The notes beneath the pieces were generated by a model. The model did not search any database, was not told where the DNA came from, and saw only the letters and a list, made by a program, of their open reading frames with translations. A stretch of DNA of 24,969 nt, taken from a virus. Location of the stretch: positions 1 through 24,969 of the IMG/VR virus record IMGVR_UViG_3300031521_000336. One strand, written 5' to 3'. Position numbers and translations under genes: made by a program. This document shows, piece after piece, positions 5,032 to 13,237 of the stretch (its first letter is position 1; each line of letters begins with the position of its first letter).

Positions 5032-6575
5032 GTTCATTTGTGCTACTAGACGCGGTAAAGCGTGAGAAGGACTACCGTAGAGCTGAGGCTTCACTTGCAG
5101 AGTTTACCAAGCAAGCGTGGCATGTTATAGAGCCGAATACGCCGTACAGCCACAATTGGCATATCGATGCTCTGTGTGAGCATCTTGAAGCGGTGTCTGA
5201 CGGCGAAATTAATAATCTATTGGTCAACGTTCCGCCCGGAACAATGAAGAGCATACTTACATCCGTAATGTGGCCCGCTTGGGAGTGGCTGGCAGACCAA
5301 AGCATTAGAATACTCGGTGCTTCGTACGGTGAAGACCTCTCACTGCGTGATGCCAAGAAGACACGGGATATTATTACAAGTCCTTGGTACCAGGCGCGTT
5401 GGCCACAAGTACAAATAGAGAAAGGGCAAGACCAAAAGACACACTATGCATTGACAGGCTCAGGTTGGCGCATAGCAACGTCAGTCGGTGGTCGCGCAAC
5501 TGGCCAACACCCTGACCGCAAGATTGTAGATGATGCGAGTTCAGCTAAGCAAGCATTCTCTGATGCCGAGCGAGCCACAGCCACCGAATGGTTTAGGTCT
5601 ACGCTGAGCACACGCGGCGTGAGCAGAGGCGCAAAGACCGTTGTCATTATGCAAAGATTGCATGAGCAAGATATATCTGGCTATATTCTTAGTGAATTAG
5701 CGGATGACTACACACACGTCATGCTTCCAATGCGCTTTGAAAGTGGCACTAAGAAAAAAGCTACAGTACTCGGTTTCTCAGACCCGCGCAAAGTTGAAGG
5801 TGAGCTACTATGGCCAGCGCTGTTTGACGAAAAGAAGGTACAAAAACTTGAGATAGCACTGGGTACATATTCTGCAGCGGGGCAACTCCAGCAACGTCCA
5901 GCTCCTGCGGGCGGTGGTATCTTGAAAACTAAGCACTTCCAGCTGTGGCCTTGGGACCGAGCGCTACCTGACTTCGAGGCAGTGGTGCAGAGCTACGATA
6001 CCGCGTTCACGGAAAAGACCACAGGAGACCCCTCCGCTGGTTCAGTATGGGGCGCAGCTACGTTCGAGGGTAAGCAGATTGCTGTGCTGCTTGACTACAA
6101 AGCTGAGCACATGACATACCCAGTCTTGAAGAAGATGATAATTGATGACTGGGGCAATGAGTATGGAGAGCAGAAGCGTCATGCTGACTTTGTGCTGGTT
6201 GAGAAGAAAGCATCTGGTCAAAGCATACTACAGGACTTGCAAGTTGCCAAGATACCTTGCCGAGGGTACAACCCAGGTAATGCGGATAAGGTAACACGCG
6301 CCCACATGGTTGCCCCGGTACTTGAGACTGATGTGATCTACGTCATGGAGTCCAAGAATAATCCAGGGCACGCGGTGAGCTGGGCGCAACCGTTTCTGGA
6401 CGAGTGCGAGGTATTCCCGAACGGAGCGCATGACGACGGCGTCGACACGTTCACACAATGTATGATCTACTTCCGCGACGCCAAGCTGCTAGCCTCGCTA
6501 GAAGTTGAGGACGAGGACGACGAGGATGACGAGGTTGAGTATGAGCGCAAGACAGGTAACCCCTACGGGAGATGA
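5019..6575 (+). CDS. Terminase large subunit (packaging ATPase and nuclease)
   Basis: Motor subunit that pumps DNA into the prohead and cuts the concatemer. ATPase motifs: Walker A VPPGTMKS (71-78), Walker B KIVDDA (168-173), coupling motif MQRLHEQDISG (211-221). The RNase-H-like nuclease begins after QQRPAPAGGGILK and shows YDTAF with D327, VEKKASG with E395, and HDDGVD (471-476). The C-terminus is a very acidic tail (EDEDDEDDEVE). Its 518 residues are a normal length. The GTG at 5019 is chosen because AAAGG lies 6 nt upstream; a second GTG at 5040 is the alternative. It overlaps the HNH gene at its start, and its stop overlaps an ATG of the next reading frame. Confidence 0.95.
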   Translation: MGAVSSFVLLDAVKREKDYRRAEASLAEFTKQAWHVIEPNTPYSHNWHIDALCEHLEAVSDGEINNLLVNVPPGTMKSILTSVMWPAWEWLADQSIRILGASYGEDLSLRDAKKTRDIITSPWYQARWPQVQIEKGQDQKTHYALTGSGWRIATSVGGRATGQHPDRKIVDDASSAKQAFSDAERATATEWFRSTLSTRGVSRGAKTVVIMQRLHEQDISGYILSELADDYTHVMLPMRFESGTKKKATVLGFSDPRKVEGELLWPALFDEKKVQKLEIALGTYSAAGQLQQRPAPAGGGILKTKHFQLWPWDRALPDFEAVVQSYDTAFTEKTTGDPSAGSVWGAATFEGKQIAVLLDYKAEHMTYPVLKKMIIDDWGNEYGEQKRHADFVLVEKKASGQSILQDLQVAKIPCRGYNPGNADKVTRAHMVAPVLETDVIYVMESKNNPGHAVSWAQPFLDECEVFPNGAHDDGVDTFTQCMIYFRDAKLLASLEVEDEDDEDDEVEYERKTGNPYGR

Positions 6576-6577
6576 GC

Positions 6578-7921
6578 ATGGCTACACTTGAAGAGATGTT
6601 TGGACGCACAGAACTACTCACACCCCAAGCTAGGCAGCGAGCCATAGAGGCAGGCATCAACACGCCAGAGGACTTCGGTGGCCGATCGGCGAAAGTTGCC
6701 CCCACCGAGCCAAGCTATAAGTCAGGGAGCTCAGCGCCAAGTGATGCGGCCGCAGCGCGTGGCCTCTCAATAGAGCAGTTACGTGCAATACAAGACGCCA
6801 AGCTTCAAGAGCTGCTCAGAAAACGCAAAGCAGCTGGGTACGCAGGTGGCGGTGAGGTAAAGCCTAAGTACACAGGCACTACGCCCCGAGAGTCTAATCC
6901 ATGGATTCGCAACTTGAAGGCGCTCAACCCGTTTGAGGCTTACGACCCCACTGTGGAGCAAGAACCACTGTTTGAGCAAGAGGCTGCTACGTACGACGAG
7001 CGCATGGCCAGGGCGCAGAGCAGGCTGAACGAGTTTGCTGCAGACATGGTGCTTGACCCGTTGAATTTAGTTGGCGGTGCGGTTATGGGCAAGCTGCTCA
7101 AAGGCGTAGGCGCTGTTGGCAAAAAGGCATTGGCACCAACCTCTATGGCTGTTGGCTCCGCAGCCTACGGCAGTGATGCTGAGGCTGGCGAGCTAGGCGC
7201 GCTAGGGCGTATTGCTAGAAAGTTAGCAGGGCCTGCTGAACGTAAACTGTCGATAGTAAGAGACGTGCCACTACATGCCCCTGGCCCAGCGGTCAGTGCA
7301 AAAAGCTACGAGGTAAGCGACTTAGGAGCATTGATGGACGCCTTGGAGCCATACACTAAGCCAAGAATGCTCAAAAAGCCAGATGGTGATTCAATATTTG
7401 GACAAGCCATTGACAACATCAGTGACCCAGACGGTCCAAATGACGCGTTGACTACTGTGTTGTTTGGCGCCGATGGTGCGCCACAGGCCTACCATCAAGT
7501 ATCACCGAAAGGCGGCGCAATGAGCGACGCGGATTACTTGGCGTTTCTTGGCAGTATTAGCGGTCAAAAGGGTGCCGGAGAGCAAGCTTTGCGACACTCA
7601 CTTGATAACAGCAGTGGCGAGATGAGTTTTTACCCAACACCAGGTGCTAAACCGTTCTATGACAAAATGATGACCCGCATACCAGGCATGCGCAAAGTGC
7701 AAGGTGATGGCAATAATGTGGGCAGCATGTCGTGGTCACGTGAAAATAAAGCAGGCGGTGGCATGATCGGCGCGCTTGGTAGAATCGCCAAGAACCTCTC
7801 AGGTGAAGTTGCCCCGTACGGCGTGGCGTGGCCGATATCATCAAGGAGCGTGGCGGTCAGTGGATTTCCGGCAACAAAGCGCCAATCGCTGATTACCTGC
7901 CCTACGTGCAAGACTTTGTGA
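6578..7921 (+). CDS. GNAT-like virion-associated protein, frameshifted (N-terminal part)
   Basis: ATG 6578 is preferred over ATG 6572 because GGGAG sits 6 nt upstream. The N-terminal third is hydrophilic with a Gly hinge (GYAGGGEV). A small hydrophobic/Gly-Ala stretch (DPLNLVGGAVMGKLLKGVGA) lies near residues 160-180. Residues about 280-365 look like a GNAT acetyltransferase: strand TVLFGADG, strand DYLAFLGS, the acetyl-CoA loop QKGAG with a following helix, and a late PGAKPFYDKM. The conserved Arg/Gln of the loop is not in the canonical place, so activity is uncertain. After GGGMIGALGRIAKNL the frame is broken by a 5-bp duplication, and the last about 30 codons of this frame are probably nonsense. 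It lies between terminase and portal, a place for head-associated proteins. Confidence 0.7.
   Translation: MATLEEMFGRTELLTPQARQRAIEAGINTPEDFGGRSAKVAPTEPSYKSGSSAPSDAAAARGLSIEQLRAIQDAKLQELLRKRKAAGYAGGGEVKPKYTGTTPRESNPWIRNLKALNPFEAYDPTVEQEPLFEQEAATYDERMARAQSRLNEFAADMVLDPLNLVGGAVMGKLLKGVGAVGKKALAPTSMAVGSAAYGSDAEAGELGALGRIARKLAGPAERKLSIVRDVPLHAPGPAVSAKSYEVSDLGALMDALEPYTKPRMLKKPDGDSIFGQAIDNISDPDGPNDALTTVLFGADGAPQAYHQVSPKGGAMSDADYLAFLGSISGQKGAGEQALRHSLDNSSGEMSFYPTPGAKPFYDKMMTRIPGMRKVQGDGNNVGSMSWSRENKAGGGMIGALGRIAKNLSGEVAPYGVAWPISSRSVAVSGFPATKRQSLITCPTCKTL
7823..7832 (+). repeat. GTGGC tandem duplication causing a frameshift
   Basis: GTGGC occurs twice in direct succession (7823-7827, 7828-7832). 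Removing one copy joins ...PYGV to ADIIKERGGQW and gives one frame from 6578 to 8130 of 516 codons including the stop. Confidence 0.7.
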
Positions 7922-8130
7922 AGTCAGGGCAATGGTCAGACGTCGGCGACTTGCGGAATACAGGCCTAATCCCAAGAAGTAAACTACTACTTTCTGGTGA
8001 TGCGGGCGCAAAAGTACCTGGTGACTACTTCACACAAGCGGAGTATGACGAAATTATTGCAAAGCAGGGCGGCAATAATTTTTCTAGTGGCGGTCTAGTA
8101 GACTTCGAGGCATTACACGGATATAAATGA
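7828..8130 (+). pseudogene. C-terminal part of the GNAT-like protein, out of frame
   Basis: This frame lies -1 relative to the upstream part and is open from 7807, just after a TGA at 7804-7806. It encodes ADIIKERGGQWISGNKAP and ends NFSSGGLVDFEALHGYK. The terminal 'GGLVD' echoes the 'AGGGEV' and 'AGGGMIG' hinges in the first part, which supports a single original protein. A GTG at 7828 could allow separate translation, but no Shine-Dalgarno sequence precedes it. It could be translated as a fusion only by frameshifting, and I see no canonical slippery heptamer. The stop at 8128 abuts the portal promoter. Confidence 0.6.
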
Positions 8131-8159
8131 TTGTACTTTGTCGAAAACTGCCGTATAAT
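8131..8159 (+). promoter_or_regulatory. Sigma70-like promoter for the portal gene
   Basis: TTGTAC (8131-8136), a 17-bp spacer and a perfect TATAAT (8154-8159) begin directly after the preceding stop codon. The start point would be about 20 bases before the portal ATG at 8186, in the only real gap between the genes here. Confidence 0.65.
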
Positions 8160-8185
8160 AGACACATTCAGAGGATTCTACATTT

Positions 8186-10891
8186 ATGGACCCGGTAACT
8201 GACCAAGACATCCCGCAGGACGATCTAGTCATTAATGAGGACGGCAGTGTAGATGTCCCTGATGATGAGTTGACTCCGCAGTCAACAGGCGAATTCCAAG
8301 AAAATCTTTCTACGTTTGTTAGTGGGGCAGCCTTACTTGACCTGGGCAAAGAGCTGTGCGAGTCCATCGAGCGCGATCGCCAAGCACGTTCTAAGCGTGA
8401 CAAACAATACCAAGATGGCCTACGCAGAACCGGCCTAGGTGACGACGCGCCTGGCGGTGCAGACTTCGTAGGCGCGTCAGAGGTAGTTCACCCTGCGCTA
8501 GCAGAAGCATGTGTCGAATTCGAAGCACGCGCCATCAAAGAGTTGTTTCCACCGCAAGGTCCAGTTAAGACAAGTACAGTCGGCAATCTGAATGAGCAAC
8601 AACTAGATAGAGCCGAGCGTAAACGTACGTACATGAACTGGCAGTTGACCACTCAGATGCAAGAGTATAGGTCAGAACTTGAACAGTTACTTACACAACT
8701 CCCACTTGGCGGCTCACAATTCCAAAAGTTTTATCATGATGATAGGTTCAAACGACCTGTTAGTGAGTTTGTGCCTATTGATGACATTCTTATACCCTTC
8801 GCCGCAGCATCATTCTACACCGCTGAGCGTGTAACGCATGTTCAACACATTACGCAAGCAGAGTACGAAAAACGCGTGAAGTCCGGGTTGTACCGTGACG
8901 TTACAGAAGCAACTACAGTACCTGGATCATTGCCAGAGCGCTCAGCATCAGCAGAGGCGAATGACAAAATTGAAGGCAAAGAAGAGGATGCCTACAATGA
9001 AGATGGGCTACGTGATGTATACGAAACCTACTGCTGGCAGCTATTCGATGAAGAAACACTTGGCATGCTTGATGAGCCAGTTCCTTACATTGTTACTACA
9101 GACGCGCATTCAGAACGCGTACTTGCCATCTACCGTAACTGGGAAGAAGATGACGAGTTGTGTATCAAGCTTGACTGGATTGTAGAGTGGAAGTTCATAC
9201 CCTGGCGCGGTGCATACGCCATTGGATTCCCGCAGTTAATTGGTGGGCTGTCTGCCGCTGCAACGGGTTCATTACGAGCGTTGCTTGACTCAGCACATAT
9301 CAATAATTCTGCAGCGCTAGTAAAGCTAAAGGGCACACGTACTCCAGGCCAAAATGTTACTGTAGGTATAACAGGCATTACTGAGGTAGATGCTCCGCCC
9401 GGCGTGGACGACATTCGCAAACTGATGATGCCAATGCCGTACAATCAGCCGTCGCCAATTCTGTTCCAGCTACTTGGTTGGCTTACCGATGCCACCAAAA
9501 ATGTTGTGCGTACAGCAGATGCGGCTATTGCCAACGCAGGCGACCGAACTCCAGTAGGTACTACACAAGCAATGATTGAGCAGGGTAGTATGATCTACTC
9601 CGCCATCCATGCTCGTTTACACGAGAGTCAAAAGCGTGCTCTACAGATTCTATGTCGTATTAATAAGACATGGCTGAATGAGCATGAAGAAATAGAGGAC
9701 CTAGGTAAACTGGTAATAAGTCGTCAGGACTTCATCGGTTCACTTGACGTCATTCCAGTGTCTGACCCAGCGATTTTCTCAGAGGCCCAGCGCTACGCAC
9801 AAAATCAATCCTTGCAACAAATGCAGTTGCAAGATGTAGGCGATCCAAGCATACAATGGAATAAAGTAGCAATTCGTCGGCGTGTTCTCAAGCAGATGCG
9901 CATTGACAACATTGACGAAATCCTGCCGCTTCCGCCAAAGCCCGTTACTGCTGATCCAGTAGCTGAGATGATTGCCGCATTCAAGGGCGCTCAGCTAAGA
10001 GCTGATCCACAACAAGATCATCTTGTGCACCTCAGAGCGCACTTACTTTACCTGTCTAGCCCATTAATCTCACAAAACCCGTTAGTGCAAGGCCAACCGT
10101 GCATGACTATTTTAGGTCATGCACAAGAACATTTGATGATGTACCAGAATATTGCTATTAGTCATACAGCGCAGGCTATGGTACAGCAAAGCGGCGGCCA
10201 AATAGCCCCAGATCAAGCAATGGCAGTAGCCATAGAACAAACGGCACCACAGTTAATGCAATCGCTATCGCCGTTTGTTCAACGTATTGTGGAACTACAA
10301 AAGCAAATACAAACAAAAATGCCGCCTCAGCAAATGCCACCTGAGATACAAGCAACGATCGACATCGCAAAAATGGACACTGAGCGCAAGCAAAAGTATG
10401 ACGAGGCGAGTATTGGACTTAAGCGTGAAGAAGTGGCTAATCAACAAAAGGTTGATAGTCAACAAAGTATACTTGATGCTATGCAGCAACAATTTGACCA
10501 AATGATTGAAAAACAACGCTTGGTTATAGAAGCACAAAATAATCAGCTTACCGCGCAAGTTGACCTTATCAATAACAGAGCAGATAACTCCCAGAGGCAG
10601 ATCACTGAGCTTTTAAAGAACCGTGACGACAACGAAACAAAACTACAATTAGCTTTGAAAGAAGGTTTTGCGAGCATGCAAACACAAGTGCCACAAGCTG
10701 ATCTTACGCCACATATTGAAAAAATGCAAGGTTTATTGGACCAAATAAGCCAGTCAAAGACTAATGATGCGCTCGCCTCTGTTATGCAAGGTCTACAAGC
10801 TACAATACAAACTATTGGGCAGCCCAGACGTACAACGCTTGAGCATGACGCTACCGGGCGGCCAATTGGTGCTGTATCTACGTTAGGGTAA
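8186..10891 (+). CDS. Portal protein, 901 aa
   Basis: Forms the dodecameric ring at the head vertex that docks the terminase and then the tail. The N-terminal region reads like large podovirus-type portals: RDRQARSKRDKQYQDGLRRT, GADFVGASEVVHPALAEA, then EARAIKELFPPQGPVKT. The central region has NWEEDDELCIKLDWIVEWKF and a Gly/Ala-rich segment LIGGLSAAATGSLRALLDSA, the long helix that lines the channel. The C-terminal 300 residues are Gln-rich with long heptad-like helices (about 690-880), suggesting a helical barrel. GAGG lies 11 nt before the ATG. At 901 residues it is long compared with the 500-750 of many portals. It follows the terminase and GNAT-like genes. Confidence 0.85.
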   Translation: MDPVTDQDIPQDDLVINEDGSVDVPDDELTPQSTGEFQENLSTFVSGAALLDLGKELCESIERDRQARSKRDKQYQDGLRRTGLGDDAPGGADFVGASEVVHPALAEACVEFEARAIKELFPPQGPVKTSTVGNLNEQQLDRAERKRTYMNWQLTTQMQEYRSELEQLLTQLPLGGSQFQKFYHDDRFKRPVSEFVPIDDILIPFAAASFYTAERVTHVQHITQAEYEKRVKSGLYRDVTEATTVPGSLPERSASAEANDKIEGKEEDAYNEDGLRDVYETYCWQLFDEETLGMLDEPVPYIVTTDAHSERVLAIYRNWEEDDELCIKLDWIVEWKFIPWRGAYAIGFPQLIGGLSAAATGSLRALLDSAHINNSAALVKLKGTRTPGQNVTVGITGITEVDAPPGVDDIRKLMMPMPYNQPSPILFQLLGWLTDATKNVVRTADAAIANAGDRTPVGTTQAMIEQGSMIYSAIHARLHESQKRALQILCRINKTWLNEHEEIEDLGKLVISRQDFIGSLDVIPVSDPAIFSEAQRYAQNQSLQQMQLQDVGDPSIQWNKVAIRRRVLKQMRIDNIDEILPLPPKPVTADPVAEMIAAFKGAQLRADPQQDHLVHLRAHLLYLSSPLISQNPLVQGQPCMTILGHAQEHLMMYQNIAISHTAQAMVQQSGGQIAPDQAMAVAIEQTAPQLMQSLSPFVQRIVELQKQIQTKMPPQQMPPEIQATIDIAKMDTERKQKYDEASIGLKREEVANQQKVDSQQSILDAMQQQFDQMIEKQRLVIEAQNNQLTAQVDLINNRADNSQRQITELLKNRDDNETKLQLALKEGFASMQTQVPQADLTPHIEKMQGLLDQISQSKTNDALASVMQGLQATIQTIGQPRRTTLEHDATGRPIGAVSTLG

Positions 10892-10895
10892 TGGC

Positions 10896-11363
10896 ATGAC
10901 TGACGAGCAGAACGAAGACCGTAGGGCACATGATAGAACGCATACGGATATTCGGGAACTGATACTGAAAACTGACGCGCCAAAAGATAAAGCAATGTTG
11001 CTTATACTTTTGAAGATAAGCGAGTCACTTGAGGCTAATACGCTAGACACACAGGAGATAAAGCAAGGTCTAAAGGAACTGAACGGTAAGTATGAATTGC
11101 ATGAGGTAGAAGATAAAGTTCGTACTGGGTCTATTAAGTTTGGTTGGCGTGTTTTTGCAGGTGCCTTAATAGTATTACAAGGTGCCACTGCGCTGGTTGT
11201 TAAAAGCCATATTGATGAGGACGTCAGTATTAAGCAGTCTGTAGTAGTGTTAGGCGACTATGCCAGAAGTTCTATTGGTACGCTGCGGCGTGATGTTGAC
11301 CTGCTTCAAGAGCGGCGTAGAATTGAAGACGAAGTGTATAAGAGAAAGGATCAAGTTCAATGA
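10896..11363 (+). CDS. Single-pass membrane protein of the lysis cassette
   Basis: A 155-residue protein with one membrane segment, GWRVFAGALIVLQGATALVV (about 83-102), between a charged helical N-terminus and a charged C-terminal coiled-coil-like part (RRDVDLLQERRRIEDEVYKR). It starts 4 bases after the portal stop, and its own stop overlaps the endolysin ATG (ATGA), so the two are translationally coupled. Position suggests a lysis role, such as a holin, antiholin or membrane anchor. I do not recognise the family and the role is inference. Confidence 0.75.
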   Translation: MTDEQNEDRRAHDRTHTDIRELILKTDAPKDKAMLLILLKISESLEANTLDTQEIKQGLKELNGKYELHEVEDKVRTGSIKFGWRVFAGALIVLQGATALVVKSHIDEDVSIKQSVVVLGDYARSSIGTLRRDVDLLQERRRIEDEVYKRKDQVQ

Positions 11364-11773
11364 TTACTCTGACGCAATATGTTGGGCCACACATTAATTC
11401 GCCTGATTGGACACTTGAGCGGCAGGCTAATGCAGCGAGCTTGTTAGTTTCTTGCAGCAGACTAGAGACACTGGCGAAGGCAGATGGAATTAAGTTTCCG
11501 GATAACCCAGCAACAGGCAATGGTATAAGTGGCGCAACATTCGGCGGATTCCGCCCACAGAACTGCCCACAAGGCGCGCCACAGTCTAGCCATAAAGAAG
11601 GATTAGCGGTTGATCGTTATGACCCTGACGGCGAAATCGACAAGTGGTGTCTGCTTAATCTTGATAGACTTGTGTCTTGTGGGATCTATATTGAGCACCC
11701 AGACTCTACACTGCATTGGTCACATTGGACTACAAAATCGCCAAAGTCTGGCCGCCGAGTATTCTACCCGTAG
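11360..11773 (+). CDS. M15-type peptidase endolysin
   Basis: Predicted zinc peptidase that cuts peptide crosslinks or stems in peptidoglycan at lysis. The M15 signature is visible: SSHKEGLAVD (76-85) supplies H78 and D85, and the late HWSHW (119-123) supplies the third ligand, H122. E112 in YIEHPD is a candidate catalytic acid. An upstream SGATFGGFRP resembles the substrate-binding strand. At 137 residues it is a single catalytic domain without a cell-wall-binding module, common for Gram-negative phages. No signal peptide is seen, so export through a holin is expected. It is coupled to the upstream membrane protein and followed by a holin-like gene. Confidence 0.85.
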   Translation: MITLTQYVGPHINSPDWTLERQANAASLLVSCSRLETLAKADGIKFPDNPATGNGISGATFGGFRPQNCPQGAPQSSHKEGLAVDRYDPDGEIDKWCLLNLDRLVSCGIYIEHPDSTLHWSHWTTKSPKSGRRVFYP

Positions 11774-11785
11774 AGGAATCTATGT

Positions 11786-12031
11786 ATGACGAGCCAGAAG
11801 CTAGAGGAGTACCTCGAGAGGCACCATATCAGAGCAACGATACTGATGGCACTGGCAATGTATATGCTGATGGACGTAGCGAGGTGGGGCATGCTGTTTG
11901 CAGCTTCAAGCAAGCTAACTGGATTGGAGACTGCCGCTATAATTGCAGCGGCACAGGCCCCTGCTACGTTCTTCGCCGGCTGGGTATTTAAAATCTATGC
12001 AGAAAACAAGTCAACCTCCATCACGCCCTGA
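11786..12031 (+). CDS. Holin-like protein, two membrane segments
   Basis: An 81-residue protein with a short charged N-terminus (EEYLERHHIR), two hydrophobic segments (about 16-40 and 47-68, with a short TGLET turn between) and a short polar tail. This size and layout match class II holins, which form lesions in the inner membrane that release the endolysin. GAGGAA is 9 nt before the ATG at 11786. An ATG at 11782 in another frame gives a shadow frame and was not chosen. It lies directly between endolysin and spanins. The assignment rests on topology and context. Confidence 0.75.
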   Translation: MTSQKLEEYLERHHIRATILMALAMYMLMDVARWGMLFAASSKLTGLETAAIIAAAQAPATFFAGWVFKIYAENKSTSITP

Positions 12032-12170
12032 GCAACCTAGGTGCAGCCTAGGTTACGTGCCAAGAGGTGATAAACCCGCGCGTAGGCCATACGATTGTGT
12101 GAGAGGTTGCAAAAGTTTAGACGATTGCATTGGCAAGAAAATGCCGGGCTATAGGGATACACCAAAGTAA
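11997..12170 (+). CDS. Possible small cysteine-containing protein, 57 aa
   Basis: A frame from ATG 11997 overlaps the end of the holin gene by 35 bases and fills the otherwise empty stretch before the spanins. The product is Pro/Arg-rich at first (SQPPSRPEQPR) and then has a DCVRGCKSLDDC cluster plus one earlier cysteine. The four cysteines could bind metal or form disulfides. The Shine-Dalgarno is poor, and I do not recognise the protein. It could also be a non-coding spacer. Confidence 0.4.
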   Translation: MQKTSQPPSRPEQPRCSLGYVPRGDKPARRPYDCVRGCKSLDDCIGKKMPGYRDTPK

Positions 12171-12180
12171 AGCACTGCAG

Positions 12181-12186
12181 TATAAT
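12181..12186 (+). promoter_or_regulatory. Possible -10 box before the spanin genes
   Basis: A perfect TATAAT lies 25 bases before the Rz ATG, in a context (GTATAATATTA) like that at 3035. The -35 position at 17 bp holds TACACC, which is poor. Confidence 0.35.
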
Positions 12187-12205
12187 ATTAGAAACAGGAG
12201 CTATC

Positions 12206-12709
12206 ATGCCAATATTAGTCTACGTAGTCATTGCCCTAGCAATTTTTGCGGCAGGGTTTGGCGGAGGTCATACCGTCGGTGTTAACTCTCAAAAGGTTGA
12301 AGATCAAGTAGAATTTGATCGTATAAACAAGCAACTATTGGACAATAAGACTGTTGCTGCTGGAATCTTAGCAAAGAAAAATGCCGAGAATATTAGCCTA
12401 GCCGAAGAACGTGATCGGATTAAATCAACACTGGAGAAGGAACGTGAAGACAATCGCACAGTTACTGGTAATCTTGAGCGCAAGTATTCTGGTCTCAGCT
12501 TGCGTTTCCGCGCCACCAAAGACGCAGGATGTTGGGCAGGTAGTGGAATCTCCGGAAAAGCCAAAGATGACGCCATTGGTATTGCTACCACCACGGAAGT
12601 ACAGCTTCCAGACGAGATTGCAGGAAATCTTCGGCAACTTACCAAAGACGCCGATGAACTTAACGACGACTATACCAAGTGCTACAACGGAAACGAAAGA
12701 CTAAGATGA
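12206..12709 (+). CDS. Rz-like inner-membrane spanin
   Basis: Inner-membrane half of the spanin complex that fuses inner and outer membranes in the last step of lysis. The N-terminal membrane anchor is about residues 2-20 (ILVYVVIALAIFAAGFGGG), followed by a long charged coiled coil (about 30-95) that would cross the periplasm, then a C-terminal domain with cysteines (GCWAG, KCYNG). Length 167 is normal for Rz. ACAGGAG precedes the ATG at 12206. The decisive support is a lipoprotein frame nested inside it, which is the classical Rz/Rz1 arrangement. Its stop overlaps the next ATG. Confidence 0.85.
   Translation: MPILVYVVIALAIFAAGFGGGHTVGVNSQKVEDQVEFDRINKQLLDNKTVAAGILAKKNAENISLAEERDRIKSTLEKEREDNRTVTGNLERKYSGLSLRFRATKDAGCWAGSGISGKAKDDAIGIATTTEVQLPDEIAGNLRQLTKDADELNDDYTKCYNGNERLR
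12444..12704 (+). CDS. Rz1-like outer-membrane lipoprotein spanin, nested in Rz
   Basis: This gene lies wholly inside Rz in another frame. I start it at GTG 12444 because GGAGAAGG ends 3 nt upstream and the product then has a textbook lipoprotein signal: MKTIAQLLVILSASILVSAC with lipobox LVSAC and lipidation at C20. A longer frame from GTG 12411 would put an unlikely 11-residue extension in front. The mature protein is proline-containing (SAPPK, SPEKPK, LLPPRK), as Rz1 proteins are. After cleavage and lipidation it would sit in the outer membrane and bind Rz. The pair implies a Gram-negative host. Confidence 0.85.
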   Translation: MKTIAQLLVILSASILVSACVSAPPKTQDVGQVVESPEKPKMTPLVLLPPRKYSFQTRLQEIFGNLPKTPMNLTTTIPSATTETKD

Positions 12710-12879
12710 GCGAACAAGAGCCTAATAAGTTGAAGGCAAGTGAGTCCACTGTGTCGATGACGTTAACCATCATTCGTGCTAAGACTGGCAAGAAAGAAAC
12801 GGTACAACTCGTATGTACGCCTATTAACGAAGAAAAGGACTTAACCAATGTCAACAACTCACCCAACAGCCTTTCGTAA
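12706..12879 (+). CDS. Small hypothetical protein, 57 aa
   Basis: ATG 12706 overlaps the Rz stop (ATGA), and its own 3' end overlaps the next gene by 32 bases. The core VSMTLTIIRAKTGKKETVQL is a single beta-hairpin-like unit of a type I recall from other phages ('T-x-TRA-x-TGK-x-E'), but without a known function. The overlaps on both sides suggest it belongs to the appendage operon. No membrane segment. Confidence 0.65.
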   Translation: MSEQEPNKLKASESTVSMTLTIIRAKTGKKETVQLVCTPINEEKDLTNVNNSPNSLS

Positions 12880-13237
12880 CACGATTGCAAATCTTGTCAC
12901 ATCGACGCTAGGCGCAAGCCCGAAACTGAAACTTCGCATTGCCGGGAGCACAGCAGACTCACCTACCGCAGCTGCAGCCACGCTTACCCTTAGTGCTACT
13001 CCATTTGGGTCATCAACTGCAGGTGTTATTACGGCTAATGCAATAACGAGTGATACTAGTGCCGCTGGAAATGCGGCAGCGGTTGCTTTTGCGACGCTTG
13101 AAACTTCTGGTGGTACAGTTGTTGTTCACTGTGCCGTAGCCGCGTCTGGATCGGATATTAACCTGAGTAACGGTTTAACGATCAATGCAGGCGACACGGT
13201 TTCCTGTTCAACACTGACGTATATTGCGCCTCTATAA
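12848..13237 (+). CDS. Probable small virion structural protein, 129 aa
   Basis: AAAGGAC lies about 6 nt before ATG 12848. The product is Ala/Thr/Ser-rich and beta-strand-rich, for example AGVITANAITSDTSAAG and SNGLTINAGDTVSCSTLTYI. Phage proteins with the 'GVxTAxAITSDTSA' pattern recur next to tail or head-surface genes, so I infer an exposed virion protein. There is no catalytic motif. The stop and the next start overlap by one base (TAATG), indicating coupled translation. Confidence 0.7.
   Translation: MSTTHPTAFRNTIANLVTSTLGASPKLKLRIAGSTADSPTAAAATLTLSATPFGSSTAGVITANAITSDTSAAGNAAAVAFATLETSGGTVVVHCAVAASGSDINLSNGLTINAGDTVSCSTLTYIAPL

Noticed and set aside
5040-5042. Alternative GTG start of the large terminase
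   Set aside because: Its GGGAG is 14 nt away, whereas the GTG at 5019 has AAAGG at 6 nt. The difference is only seven residues.
7799-7921. Programmed -1 frameshift in the GNAT-like gene
   Set aside because: No canonical X XXY YYZ slippery heptamer in the zero frame within the overlap. The exact GTGGC duplication explains the shift more simply.
11716-11991. Plus frame of 91 codons in the lysis cassette
   Set aside because: It shadows the end of the endolysin and the holin-like gene in another frame, and its residues show no domain.
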